A DNA stretch of 64,000 nt from Corallium rubrum (taxonomy: Eukaryota; Cnidaria; Anthozoa; Scleralcyonacea; Coralliidae): NCBI GenBank assembly GCA_964035015.1, contig OZ036006.1:13668690-13732689 (forward strand). The letters are read 5' to 3'. Made by a program: the position numbers and the translations under genes. Shown here piece after piece: positions 18,796 through 29,900 of the stretch. Within the stretch, counting starts at the first letter, position 1. The number at the start of each line of letters is the position of its first letter. Under the pieces are notes generated by a model. It ran no database searches, had not been told where the DNA came from, and saw only the letters and a program-made list of their open reading frames with translations.

Positions 18796-21128
18796 TCTGT
18801 TTTTATGACGACAAATACAGCAAACCTGTCCAGGTGTACAGAGGCCCTGGTGCTGTCAACAAGTTCATCGGAAAGATGTTGGAAGAAGTGGAGTATTGTG
18901 AGAAAACAAAAAGCGAACACTTCAACCAGGACATGATTTTGAGTGATTCCGACAGGGTAGACTTTAGAGACGCTATAAGGTGTCACATCTGTGGTCGGGA
19001 GTACACAGCAGAAGACGTTAGGGTTCGGGACCACTGTCATGTAACAGGAAGTTACCGGGGATCAGCCCACCAGCTTTGTAACAGAAGTTATAGATTAATG
19101 GATAAAATACCAGTCATCTTACACAACCTGAGGGGTTATGATAGCCATCTCATCATGGGGGAAATCGGAAAGTTCGGACAGGAGATTAACGTCATACCGA
19201 ATAATATGGAGAAGTACATGGCCTTCATGTTAGGTAAAAACCTTGTGTTTCTGGACAGTCTTCAGTTCATGAGTAGTTCATTGGATAGGTTGGTTGGAAA
19301 TCTCCCGGGGGACGCCTTCAGATACACAGCTGAGGAGTTTGGTGAAAGGTTGGATTTGATGAGGACGAAGGGTGTTTACCCCTATGACTACATGGACAGC
19401 TTCAGTCGGTTTGAGGAAATGGGGTTACCACCAAAGAGTGAGTCTACAGTGTGTTGAACGATGAAGAGATATCAGACGCCGATTACCAACACGCTTTGAA
19501 GGTTTGGGGGTTGTTTGAGATGAAAACGATGGGGGACTACCATGATGTGTACCTGAAATCGGATGTGTTGCTGTTAGCTGACGTCTTTGAAAACTTTAGG
19601 AAGACCTGTGTTCAGTACTACAAGCTGGACCCCTGCCACTATTTCACCTCACCTGGGTTAGCCTGGGACGCTATGCTAAAAATGACTGGGATTGAGCTAA
19701 AGTTAATGACTGACATCGACATGTTCCAGTTCATCGAGAAAGGAATGAGAGGTGGGGTTAGTTACATGTATATAGCCAACAGATATGGGAAAGCAAACAA
19801 CCCATACATGAAAGGGTATAGTGAGGACGAGGTTGTTAAGTATGTAATGTATCTGGACGCCAACAATCTGTATGGCTGGGCCATGAGCCAGTGCCTTCCG
19901 ACTGGCGGATTTAAATGGATGAGTGAAGGTAAGCTGGGTAAGCTGGACTGGGAACTTCCGGAGAATGACAGTCGAACTGGAATGATATTTGAGGCTGATC
20001 TTGAGTATCCTCCCGAACTCCACGACCTACACAACGACTATCCGTTAGCCCCTGAGAAGATGGAAATACGAGAAGATATGCTGTCGGATTATTGTTCTAA
20101 GATTAAGGAAAAGTTCGGCGACAGCGTTGGTGGTGTCAGTAAGCTGGTAACCAACCTGATGGGGAAGGAAAGGTATGTCGTCCACTACAGAAACCTACAG
20201 CTGTACGTCAGACTTGGGATGAGGGTGAAGAAAGTTCACCGAGTTTTGTTGTTCAATCAATCGAAGTGGCTGAAGCAGTACATCGACTTCAACACGGTGA
20301 AAAGAACCGCCGCCAGAAACGCATTCGAAAAGGACTTCTTCAAGCTGATGAACACCAGCGTCTTCGGTAAGACGATGGAAAACCTGAGAAAGCGTGTAGA
20401 CGTTCGGTTGGTCACCAGTGAAGAAAAGCTGTTAAAACTGGTTTCAAAACCAACCTTCGTGTCCGCCAAAATATTCAACGAAAACCTTGGTTGCCGTCCA
20501 TAAAATTAAGGAAGTTCTTACGTTAAACCGACCGGCTTATGTTGGTATGTGTATTCTGGATCTATCGAAGGTATTGATGTATGATTTCCATTACAACTAT
20601 GTGTTAAAGAAATATGAAAGCAGGGCTAAGTTGTTGTTTACAGATACGGACAGCTTGACATATGAGATTGAAGCGGAAGACGTTTACAAAGACTTCTGGG
20701 CTGATAAAGATATCTTTGACAATTCGGACTATCCAGAGAGCTCGAAGTACTACAACAAGTCGAACAAAAAAGTCATTGGCAAGATGAAGGACGAAGCGGC
20801 TGGCGTTCCCATAACCGAATTCGTTGGTCTCAGAAGCAAAATGTATTCGTATTTAAAAGACAACGGAACAGGTGGCAAAACCGCGAAGGGAATTAAAAAG
20901 AGTGTCACGAAGAAACAAATTAAACATGAGAACTACAAAGACGCACTATTTGGTAAGAAACAAATATTTCAAAAAATGAAAACCATCCGAAGTGTAAAAC
21001 ATAAGCTGGGTAGTTATGAAATTAATAAGGTGTCACTCTCATGCTTTGACGACAAAAGATACCTGCTGGAAGACGGAATTAGTTCCTACGCGTACGGACA
21101 TAAAAGCATCATTTCGTCAACCGTTTAG
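18796..21128 (+). pseudogene. Polinton family-B DNA polymerase, N-terminally truncated and frameshifted
   Basis: Protein-primed-type PolB replicates Polinton DNA. Visible landmarks in order are a zinc/HNH-like block 'CHICGREY...RDHCHVTG' (18980-19050), exonuclease II 'LHNLRGYDSHLIM' and exonuclease III 'YLKSDVLLLADVFENF'. Polymerase motif A is 'MYLDANNLYGWAM', B is 'KLMNTSVFGKTMEN' and C is 'LLFTDTDSLTYEI'. Three frame breaks lie near 18812, 19445 and 20495. Exonuclease I (DxE) and everything before it is absent. The remaining ~775 codons are well below the usual ~1000 or more, so the gene is dead although its catalytic motifs survive. Confidence 0.93.
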
Positions 21129-21207
21129 TTATTAATCCAACTCCCCATTCGTTAGAGTCTACAGGTGACTTCTCCAATTTAGATAGTTTACAGTAAACAA
21201 GGTGGTC

Positions 21208-21675
21208 CGAAAGCCAATTGTAGCCGGCAAAGGCCGATTGTAGCCAACAAAAACCGATTGTAGCCAACAAAAGCCGATTGTAGCCAACAAAAGCCGATTA
21301 CAGCTGACAAAAGCCGATTGTAGCCATCGGGAACCGATTGTAGCTATCGGAAACCGATTGTAGCTATCGGGAACCGATTGTAGCCATTCGGAACCGATTG
21401 TAGCCATCGGGAACCGATTGCAGCCATCGGGAACCGATTGTAGCCATCGGGAACCGATTGTAGCCATCGGGAACCGATTGTAGCCAACAGAAACCGATTG
21501 TAGCCGGCAAAAGCCGGTTGTAGCCATCGGGAAACCGATTGTAGCCATCGGGAACCGATTGTAGGCGGAAAAAGCCGATTGTAGCCAACAGAAACCGATT
21601 GTAGCCAACAGAAACCGATTGTAGCCGGCAAAAGCCGATTACAGCTGACAAAAGCCGATTGTAGCCGGTAAAAGA
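21208..21675. repeat. Minisatellite of ~19-20 bp units next to the right TIR
   Basis: About 24 head-to-tail copies of a unit like CCGATTGTAGCCATCGGGAA, with variants in which the second half reads AACAAAAG or GGCAAAAG. It ends exactly where the right TIR begins and has no counterpart at the left end. Repetitive frames across it (CNRFPMAT-type repeats) are artefacts. Confidence 0.95.
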
Positions 21676-22188
21676 CGCTGAATATGAGGCCAAAAGGATG
21701 GAAAAAGCTAACGAATTTCTGACTGATATGATAATCAGTAAATTCTGTAATGTTCTCGGTGGTTTGGACGCTGTAGAAAGCTCTGAGGCATTAGACACTG
21801 AGTTACAAAAAGATAAACTGTTAAAAAGTGACGTCGGTAAAGTTGTAGCCATGATCACACCGTATATACCATGTCTCGGACTGTTATCTGGTGGTGTAAC
21901 TGTGGGAAAACATGTATACCAACATAAAACAAAAGTAGCTGAACAAAAACCGGAAACTAAGTGAAGTGTGTGTTAAAACCAAAACCTTAATCGCTCTGAA
22001 GCGTTTTTGACACCGACAAAATTTTCCGTATCCCCCAAAACCCATTTTCCCGTCTGCTTATACTTTAAAAAGTGGAAAAAAACAGTCCACCCTCTCAAAC
22101 ATCTCTTCCCGTTGAATCCCAACATTTTGAGGCTGTTTTCGGCAAAATAAAAAAAAAATGTGCCGGCAGCCTCAAGTTCTATACTACT
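21676..22188. repeat. Polinton right terminal inverted repeat
   Basis: Reverse complement of 5385-5896, ending CTATACTACT, followed directly by the second AACTGT. It contains the open 3' part (to the stop at 21964) of the terminal gene whose full-length copy is at the left end. Here its 5' part is replaced by the minisatellite. Confidence 0.95.
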
Positions 22189-22194
22189 AACTGT
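22189..22194. repeat. Right Polinton target-site duplication (AACTGT)
   Basis: Identical to 5379-5384. Its last three bases (TGT) are the first bases of the younger gypsy 5' LTR. Confidence 0.95.
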
Positions 22195-22335
22195 TATAGT
22201 ATGACTTATTTGAAGTACTCCATACTTGAGCCTGCGATCACAGACATACAATTATATATAAAGTAGCCATTTGTAGTTAGATTCATTCTGTTGTATTAGT
22301 GCTGTACATTTAATAAAGCTCACAAGAACATAACA
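22192..22335 (+). repeat. 5' LTR of the younger gypsy
   Basis: 144 bp, TG...CA ends, with an AATAAA signal near 22311. The Polinton inserted across its first three bases but left this copy complete because of the duplicated AACTGT. Confidence 0.95.
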
Positions 22336-22358
22336 TATTCTGGCGACGAAGATAAAGC

Positions 22359-23258
22359 ATGACAAGTCTGGGGAAGATTGAAGAGTTCAATTCAAATCAA
22401 ACTAACATCGCTCGCTACCTGGAGAGACTCGAACAGTATTTTGAAGCAAACGATGTCCCACCAGATTCGGAAGAATCGAGGAAACGCAGAGCGATTCTGA
22501 TCTCGGTGATCGGAGCAAGAACATATGACGTTCTATCTGACTTGTGCTCACCTAATTTACCCTCAGCCAAAACTTACCATGAGCTTTCGACAATTTTAAA
22601 GAGTCACTACGCACCCAAGAAGCTGGTGATTGCTAAAAGGTACCGCTTTCATAAATGTGTACAGAAGGATGGTGAATCCGTCGCAACTTTTGTCGCTAAT
22701 CTGAAACGACTGGCATCCACGTGCAATTTCGGTGCTTACCTCAACGAGGCTTTGCGAGACAGATTTGTTTGCGGTCTTAGAAGCGCTAATATGAAGAAGA
22801 AACTCCTGACAGAGGACTACACCTTTGACAATGCACTCAAAATTGCTCTGGGCATCGAAGCTGCTGATAAAGATGTAGCTGATATATCTCAGATGGGAAT
22901 ACACGCCCATGGGGTAAACAAGGTTGGTGGAAAGTCTTCACATTCTCGACAGCAGTTTCGCCAAAAGCAGAAGCCTTTTAATGCTACCAAAAATCAAGAG
23001 AAGCAGCCAACAAGGTACAACAAGACAGAAGTATGTGCCAGCTGTGGTAAGCAAGGTCATCCAAGGGCAAATTGTAAGTATGGAAACTTTACTTGTTATT
23101 CCTGTGGTAAACCTGGGCATATTGCTGATGCATGCAAGAGTAAAAAAACACTGTTAAACAACATAGAGGACACATCCGATATAGGAAATGCAGTTGATCC
23201 TTTCTCCACGGCCATGTATAAATTAGTGCAAATAATCATGGCATACAAATACCAGTAG
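22359..23258 (+). CDS. Younger gypsy Gag with two zinc knuckles
   Basis: An intact 299-residue Gag, the structural protein of the retrotransposon particle. An N-terminal capsid-like helical region includes 'ARYLERLEQYFEAND' and 'DGESVATFVANLKRLASTCNFG'. Near residues ~225-265 there are two CCHC knuckles: 'CASCGKQGHPRANC' and 'CYSCGKPGHIADAC', which bind RNA. The start ATG 22359 lies 23 bp after the LTR. The stop at 23258 falls just before the protease region, so pol was probably made by frameshifting or from this same transcript. Confidence 0.93.
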   Translation: MTSLGKIEEFNSNQTNIARYLERLEQYFEANDVPPDSEESRKRRAILISVIGARTYDVLSDLCSPNLPSAKTYHELSTILKSHYAPKKLVIAKRYRFHKCVQKDGESVATFVANLKRLASTCNFGAYLNEALRDRFVCGLRSANMKKKLLTEDYTFDNALKIALGIEAADKDVADISQMGIHAHGVNKVGGKSSHSRQQFRQKQKPFNATKNQEKQPTRYNKTEVCASCGKQGHPRANCKYGNFTCYSCGKPGHIADACKSKKTLLNNIEDTSDIGNAVDPFSTAMYKLVQIIMAYKYQ

Positions 23259-24961
23259 AGCTTAATGGCACAGTTATTTCTATGGAGCTCGACAAGGAGC
23301 TGGAATTTCAATAATTTCTGAAGAAACATTTGATAAACATTTTAAGAATATTTCACTGAAGCCATGTAGTTCTCAATTGCATACCTATACGGGTGATCCA
23401 ATCAAGGTGTGCGGACAATTTGACACTAGTTTGAAATACAATGGTCAATGTACAACTCTACCACTAGTTGTTGTTGAAGGTTCGGAACCATCCCTTTTTG
23501 GAAGAAATTGGCTAGCCAGAGTAAAAGTGGACTGGAAGAAAATTTTTAATGTTGCTGTATCTGAATCACCTGAATCACCCCTTCCTCAAGAAACAATGCA
23601 GCACTTGCATTCCACAATTCAGTCACACCCAGCCATTTTCAAACCGGGGCTAGGAACTATCAAGGGAATCAAGGCCAAGCTTGAAGTTAAGGAGGGGTCA
23701 CAACCTAAATTTTGCAAGTCCCGCCCAGTACCTTATGCTTTAAAACCAGCAGTCGAAGAGGAGTATAACCGTCTGGAAGCAGAGGGAATTATTGAGAAGG
23801 TGGAATTTAGTGAATGGGCAACCCCTATGGTACATATTCCCAAGGCTGACCAGACAACACAATCATGTGGTGACTATGCCGTGACTGTTAATCCACAACT
23901 AAATGTACCCCACTATCCAATCCCAATCCCAGAGGATATTTTCCAGAAATTAAGGGGAGGGAAGTTATTCACCAAACTTGATTTGAAGAATGCCTACCAA
24001 CAGCTACTCATTGCTGAAGAGAGTCAACAATACGTGACTATAAATACGCATTGGGATCTTTTCCGCTATAAGAGACTGCCATTTGAAATTGCAGCATCAC
24101 CAGCAATTTTCCAACGGACTATGGATATTATCCTTCAGGGCATCGATAATGTTGCATGCATTCAAGATGATATCCTAGTAACGGGCAAGGATGATGCTGA
24201 TCACCTTCAGAGTATTGAGGCAGTATTCAACCGACTTGAAGAGTATGGGGTGCGGCTTAAGCTTGACAAGTGCAAGTTTATGCAGAAGGCAGTTACATAC
24301 ATGGGGGTGTGTAATTTCAACAGACGGCATTCATCCCACAGAGGAGAAGCTCGAAGCTATCAAGAAAGCACCAAGGCCCGAAAACACGACACAGTTAAGA
24401 TCGTTCCTCGGTATGGTAAATTACCACGGTAAATTTATCATACCAGGACTACCACTGATACTTGAGTGCGATGCAAGCCCCTATGGTATTGGTGCAGTCA
24501 TTTCACATCAATTCCCGAATGGTGAAGAGAGACCAATAGCATATGCTTCTAGGTCGCTAAATGCGGCTGAGAAAAACTACAGTCAGATTGAAAAAGAAGG
24601 ATTGGCCATAATTTTTGGATTGTCCAAGTTCTACATGTACTTGTATGGTCGCAAGTTCATACTGTGTACTGATCACAAGCCTCTGTTGAAAATATTCGCA
24701 CCAGACTCAGCAACGCCAGTGTTAGCAGCAGCTCGTCTTCAGCGGTGGTCACTTCTTCTAGCCGCGCACCAGTATGAAATTCGATACCGGTCTTCAACAG
24801 ACATTGCTAACGCTGATGCTCTGTCAAGACTCCTTTTAAGGTTCCAGAAGGATTCAAGTGTAGAAGAAGACATATTTAACGTTGCAGTTGGCCAGCTGAA
24901 CCGGCATCCAGTTTCAGCGAAACATCCCGGGACAAGATCCTGTCAAAAGTACTTTCATTAA
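23259..24961 (+). pseudogene. Younger gypsy protease, RT and RNase H region, broken
   Basis: The protease starts after Gag but its catalytic DTG block at ~23290-23300 has lost one base, shifting the frame. From 23377 the frame is open: 'FGRNWLARVKVDW', RT fingers 'EWATPMVHIPKAD', motif A 'FTKLDLKNAYQQL', then 'IQDDILVTG' where (Y/F)xDD is expected. Another shift occurs near 24305. RNase H follows ('LILECDASPYGIGAV', 'YSQIEKEGLAIIFG', 'ILCTDHKPL', 'ADALSRL'). Between 'MVNYHGKFI' and 'LPLILECD' about 45 codons of connection are missing. The frame ends at 24961. Confidence 0.9.
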
Positions 24962-24999
24962 CCCAGTACGGATGGAATCAAACGTGTGATGACCCAGAA

Positions 25000-26259
25000 T
25001 TGAAGCCATATTTTATTCGTAAACATGAGCTGTCAATGGAGCAAGGGTGTCTTATGTGGGGCCTTAGAGTCATCATACCTCCTGCGTTCCGGAAGCAAGT
25101 TTTTGACGAGTTACATGGGGCACATCCAGGGGTAGTAAGAATGAAGTCGATGGCGCGCAGTCATGTCTGGTGGCCAAAGGTAGTCAGTGCCATTGAAGAA
25201 ACTGTCCGCAATTGCCAACAATGTATGACGACCAGGACCGCTCCTCCCGCAGCACCACTACATCCCTGGGTCTGGCCTTCCAATCCGTGGCAACGCGTAC
25301 ATGTAGATTTTGCTACTCACGACGGTAATCACTACCTCATTGCGGTGGATGCACACTCAAAATGGCCAGAGGTAATTGAGCCGATTAAAACCACAAATGC
25401 AGAGGCTACAGTAAATGCCATGCGCTGTATGTTTGCAAAATATGGGTTGCCAGAACAAGTTGTCAGTGACAATGGTCCACCATTTCAGTCCAACGAATAT
25501 GGAGATTTCCTGATAAAGAATGGTATTCAACGGGTCCTAGTGTCTCCTTACCATCCATCTTCAAATGGTCAAGCGGAACGCTTTGTGAAAACTTTTAAAA
25601 ACTTTATGAAGGCATCAAAGACCCAAACCAATCTCCTACAGCGGATACAGAACTTCCTGTTGAGTTATCGTAGTATCCCTCACACCACCACAGGTTGTTC
25701 GCCTGCAAAGCTTTTCCTACAACGCGAAGTTAGAACCAGATTGTCGCTTGTGAAACCTGATACAGCTTGTGTAGTGGCAGCAAACCAGTCTAAGATGAAA
25801 ACTTATCATGATCAACATGCCAAGCTTAGAGAGTTTTCACCTGGTCAAATGGTATTGGCAAGAGATCATCGATCTGATCAAAAGTGGCAACCGGCAACTG
25901 TCCTGGAAAGTAAGGCACCTCATTCGTATACGGTCACCTTGCCTGATGGAAGGACCTGGAACCGCCATGCAGATCATCTCCTGCAGGATAAGTCTAACGT
26001 CGATCTCCAAACTGAGCCAATACCTAACCACCTGGGAAGTCAACCACTGCCACAAGCAACACCACTCACACCTCCACGACAAACATCTCCATCACCCTCA
26101 CCTTCACCACCTGTAAAAAGTGTTGGAACCGAGTCAGACATCACCATACAGGGCAGAGCAAGTCCAATGGAATCTTCAACGGGTGCAGAGCAGATGCCAG
26201 TAGTTAGAAGATCAAGAAGAGTCGTGAAACCCCCACAGAGGTTGATAGAGCAAGCTTAA
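25000..26259 (+). CDS. Younger gypsy integrase
   Basis: An open 419-codon frame. The N-terminal zinc-binding HHCC block is 'ELHGAHPGVVRMKSMARSHVWW...CQQC' (~residues 37-75). The core has catalytic Asp in 'RVHVDFATHDGNHY', Asp in 'VVSDNGPPFQS' and Glu in 'HPSSNGQAERFVKTF'. A C-terminal DNA-binding part 'WQPATVLESKAPHSYTVTLPDG' and a Pro/Ser-rich tail follow. It joins cDNA to host DNA. The frame is separated from RNase H by a stop/shift near 24961, so it is the 3' part of a broken pol rather than an independent gene. Confidence 0.92.
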   Translation: MKPYFIRKHELSMEQGCLMWGLRVIIPPAFRKQVFDELHGAHPGVVRMKSMARSHVWWPKVVSAIEETVRNCQQCMTTRTAPPAAPLHPWVWPSNPWQRVHVDFATHDGNHYLIAVDAHSKWPEVIEPIKTTNAEATVNAMRCMFAKYGLPEQVVSDNGPPFQSNEYGDFLIKNGIQRVLVSPYHPSSNGQAERFVKTFKNFMKASKTQTNLLQRIQNFLLSYRSIPHTTTGCSPAKLFLQREVRTRLSLVKPDTACVVAANQSKMKTYHDQHAKLREFSPGQMVLARDHRSDQKWQPATVLESKAPHSYTVTLPDGRTWNRHADHLLQDKSNVDLQTEPIPNHLGSQPLPQATPLTPPRQTSPSPSPSPPVKSVGTESDITIQGRASPMESSTGAEQMPVVRRSRRVVKPPQRLIEQA

Positions 26260-26362
26260 GCCCGAACATTGAACATCAAACATTTATTTTGAGCATATTT
26301 ATTTCGAACAATTATTGTTATTATTTCCTTTATGATGATGTTGTCTTAATCCAGAGAAGAGG

Positions 26363-26506
26363 TGTTATAGTATGACTTATTTGAAGTACTCCATACTTGA
26401 GCCTGCGATCACAGACATACAATTATATATAAGGTAGCCATTTGTAGTTAGATTCATACTGTTGTATTAGTGCTGTACATTTAATAAAGCTCACAAGAAC
26501 ATAACA
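26363..26506 (+). repeat. 3' LTR of the younger gypsy
   Basis: 144 bp, nearly identical to 22192-22335 (differences near the AAGGTAG and CATACTG positions). It is preceded by a purine tract and followed by GAAAC, the right target duplication (26507-26511). Confidence 0.95.
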
Positions 26507-26511
26507 GAAAC

Positions 26512-26940
26512 TAATGGGATTTTTGAACTAATATCGTCGATATATCGGGAACTTTTCACGGATTGCCAAACCAATTTACGACCTGGTAAAGTTAGTGGAC
26601 AAAGACGAAACGAACGCTAATCCCAAGAGAAAACGACGCAGCCAGCCACCTCCAAACCAAGAAATTATTTGGACAGCAACTCACCAATCAGTTTTGGAGC
26701 AACTTATCGAATGTCTTGTAAGCGTCCCAGTGATGGCATACCCAGAACCCAATAGTCCTTATGTACTGCACACAGATGCATCCGAAAGCGGACTATATGC
26801 TGTGCTCTACCAACAACAAAACGATGTTCTGCGTGTTATTGCTTATGGTTCTCGCACATTGACTCCAGCAGAGAAGAATTACCATCTTCATTCCGGCAAA
26901 TTGGAATTTCCCGCTTTGAAGTGGGCAATTGGTGAACAAT
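26512..26940 (+). pseudogene. Old gypsy element: RT connection and first part of RNase H
   Basis: This continues the frame broken at 5381. It reads the 'YRRYIGNFSRIAKPIYDL' connection, then 'QSVLEQLIECLVSVPVMAYPE' and RNase H 'YVLHTDASESGLYAVLYQQ', 'VIAYGSRTLTPAEKNYHLHSGKLEF'. The frame is cut at 'ALKWAIGE' by the DNA transposon whose target duplication AAT occupies 26938-26940. A frame change near 26530 and Tyr for the usual Gly in 'SGLYAV' show decay. Confidence 0.88.
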
Positions 26941-29900
26941 CACGCTTGGCAAAAATGATAGCGAAATCGCCAATATGCCAGTCATTGCGTTCAGCGGTAT
27001 ACCCCCAAAAAATAAACAAAATGTATTTTGAATTTCAAATTGTTTCGTTGTACAGTAACTGCGTAAAACAAGGATTTGCTCTGTTGTGCAATTGTGTATA
27101 AAATGATTTGGTAATACTTGGATAGTTTTTGTACAATGTTTTATTTGATTATAAAGCGATATGTCGCTGTAAATAGCAAGCTTTTTTCAAGCCGAAATAA
27201 TCCACAACTAAAGACTTGTGCCAAGAGGGTAAATACTATGAGTTTTGGCATTGTGACAATCTCTTTGTTTTCACAACATCAACAATGGGACACAAGTTGA
27301 CTCGTATTTGACCAGTGAAGAAGTTGTATGGATATACAGTGTCAGGGTTCTCAAAAAATAGAAAATGAATGTTTTATACAGCATAACCTGAAAGCCCTGA
27401 GGCAAAAACCTTGGCTTCACATAAACCAAATTCTCCCAATGAACTACATCTTTATGTTTGCTGTAGGCTGTGTAACTATGTAAACATGATCGCCCATTTT
27501 CTATTTCTTATTAAATAAACAGCAACCTATTAATATAGTCATCCCTTTGGTGGAGTAAACAATTGAAATGACAATTGCCATGAAAATTGATGAAATTCAT
27601 CTTTAAATTTGCTTTAATTTCAATGTGTAAACACAGGAAATAATTGAGTATTTACACATTCACTACACAAACTCAAACAAATGATACAAAAGAAAGATAA
27701 TGAATTTATTATTGTCCAATTACTATAAAATAACTGTAGTTACATACAGTATACAGTAAGTGATATGTAAATAAAACTCTGATTTAGTGTACTTAAATTC
27801 AAGATTAAGCTTTCATAACACTTATCTGATCCGACAGTTTTCAGAAGGAAATATCATTAAATATAATTGTAGACAGTGCTCTGATGTGGCTTTTAAAATA
27901 CCAGAATACAGCTCTGCATCCTCTGCCAAAGAGAAAAGAGATGGGCTGTCATTTACCATCTTTACTTTATAGTAACAGATATATTTCCCTGTAGCACTAT
28001 ATATAAACAAAGGTAAATTATGATTAAAAATAATCCCTGCACTGAGGTACATGTATATGAAACCAGCTGTGCATATTTTTAGGTAAATAAAAATAAATAG
28101 AGATACAGTACATGTACTGTAAGTATATGGAGCTACAGGTTACATCTTCAGAAAGGAATACAGTCATTATAGTATGTCGGGAGAGTCATGTTTCAATAAG
28201 GGTGTCACAATAAAGCTATTAGCTGTTATTTACACCATCGGTTAATAATAAAAAAGCAAACACAGTTATGTTGTACACTGAATATAGGAAAATTGTCTAA
28301 GGCAATAATATAAGAGCTGTGCATCTTTGCAGGAAAAAATTAAAACACAGCTTTATGTACATCACTATAAACTATAAAAAGAAGTACTGTATTGTAGGAG
28401 TTGATATAGCTCTACAACACTAGACTGAGATAGCAAATCAAAAGTAAATGAACAGAAATCTACATTTTGAGAAAGTAACATGATATGTAAACACAGCTCT
28501 CATTAATTGGATTTTAAAAACTGCATATAGTGAAATAATACATACATAAACACAATGCTATATGAAAAATATTAGAACAAATAAGCAACAACTATACTCT
28601 GTCATTTACTCTTCCTACTTTTCAAAACAATTAAATCCATCAAGTCGATATACATGCAAACCGCAGTTCAAATGTTTCACTGCCTAAATAGTTAAATACT
28701 CAGACTACTCTACAAATATATCACCATTCTTACCTTATAATTTCTCGTTCCAGTCACCAAAACACAAGTTGGATTTCTGTATTTCTCCTGGTCTTTTGAA
28801 ATTTATTTTCAATATGCCATTCCAGGCGTTTTCCCGAATTCCCTTCATATATTGCACCAACAAGATAAAGTCCTTGAAAAGTAGCATTCTACAAATGGTT
28901 CGACATCTCAAACGCACGCATTACTCCAACGCTTCAAACAAACTTACAACGAGCAAATTCGATAAACAAAAAAACATACGATTCTAAGTTAATAATTTGG
29001 CTTTCCAATAGCCGAAAAATAAATATCTGATCTGTCACAAACAAAAATTCTGTACAAGCAGAGACGGATCTAGACTGTTGCAACTGTTGCAAATGCAACA
29101 GTCAAAATGTCAGGAAAATCGAAAAACGACATTAAAAGATAATAAGAATAATTCAATTTGCAAAATTACCTAACGGTTTATAACTCGAAAGCTCAGCCTC
29201 GGCCCTCCAGTCTTCGCTTCGAGCAAAATCCGGGAAAATTCTAACCCGCAATTGGGTGAGATTGTGTCCAACAGCGTGTTCCGTGTCGCCTTTCATCATC
29301 ACCCAGAAAACCCGCAATATACAATATTTCCGGTCGACACCCCCCCCCCCCCCCCATCTCCTTGTGCAACATCCTTGTGCAACAGGCCTGGTCCGCTTTT
29401 GCACCAGATCAGTCTGAAGTCGTTTGTGCAACAGTTGAGCTAAATATAGTCCGTGAAACAGGCTATATTTAGCATTTGTGCAACAGCTTGGGATAGCTGT
29501 TCAATCAAAACACTAGACTGTGCAACAGTTGCAACAAATTGCGAAATCTGTTTCGCTTCTCAGATGATGTTATTGAGTACGCTTCATTCGACCTACTCGG
29601 CTTCTTTCAAGAATAAATGGCTTCTAACGATGTACGTGTTACAACCGCTGTTGAATATATTGATGGAAGTTATTCTCGAGAGGAAACAGACTGTAAACTT
29701 ATCGCTCTCAAGCTCGAGTGCGAACGTAATATTTCAAAGTGATGCGGAAAGAATCTTGGTGAAGATCTACGCTGTACTTTGTGCAGGAATCGCGCGCCTC
29801 GAATCACTACCCAGTGAGGTAAGCCTTAGTAGCTTAGCTTATGAATAATATTCTATAAATTAATATTATATTATACTGTATGCTAATGAGTCCTCACTCA

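Larger units (their letters stand above)
5385..22188. mobile_element. Polinton/Maverick element, 16.8 kb
   Basis: The element is bounded by ~512-bp terminal inverted repeats starting AGTAGTATAG and by a perfect 6-bp target duplication. It encodes the hallmark set: FtsK/HerA-type packaging ATPase, double-jelly-roll major capsid, minor capsid, retrovirus-like integrase with chromodomain, and family-B DNA polymerase, plus typical small Polinton membrane proteins. The left half is transcribed leftward (ATPase to integrase). The right half runs rightward, except for a deoxynucleoside kinase. Frameshifts, a LINE insertion, a truncated polymerase and no visible Ulp1-like protease indicate that it is decayed, though several genes remain fully open. 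Confidence 0.97.
22192..26506 (+). mobile_element. Younger Ty3/gypsy retrotransposon with 144-bp LTRs
   Basis: Two 144-bp LTRs (22192-22335 and 26363-26506) begin TGTTATAG and end ATAACA. They differ at only about two positions, so insertion was fairly recent. A possible primer site TGGCGACGA lies just after the 5' LTR and a purine tract AGAGAAGAGG just before the 3' LTR. Order is gag, protease, RT, RNase H, integrase, as in gypsy elements. The style resembles the invertebrate 'K02A2.6-like' pol group. The target duplication is GAAAC. Several single-base lesions and an internal deletion make pol inactive. Confidence 0.95.

Noticed and set aside
21208-21675. CRISPR array
   Set aside because: Units are contiguous ~20-bp repeats without unique spacers, in a eukaryotic transposon.
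21159-21858. Minus-strand frames of 95-164 codons with repeated 'GYNRF' residues
   Set aside because: They translate the Polinton minisatellite in several frames at once.
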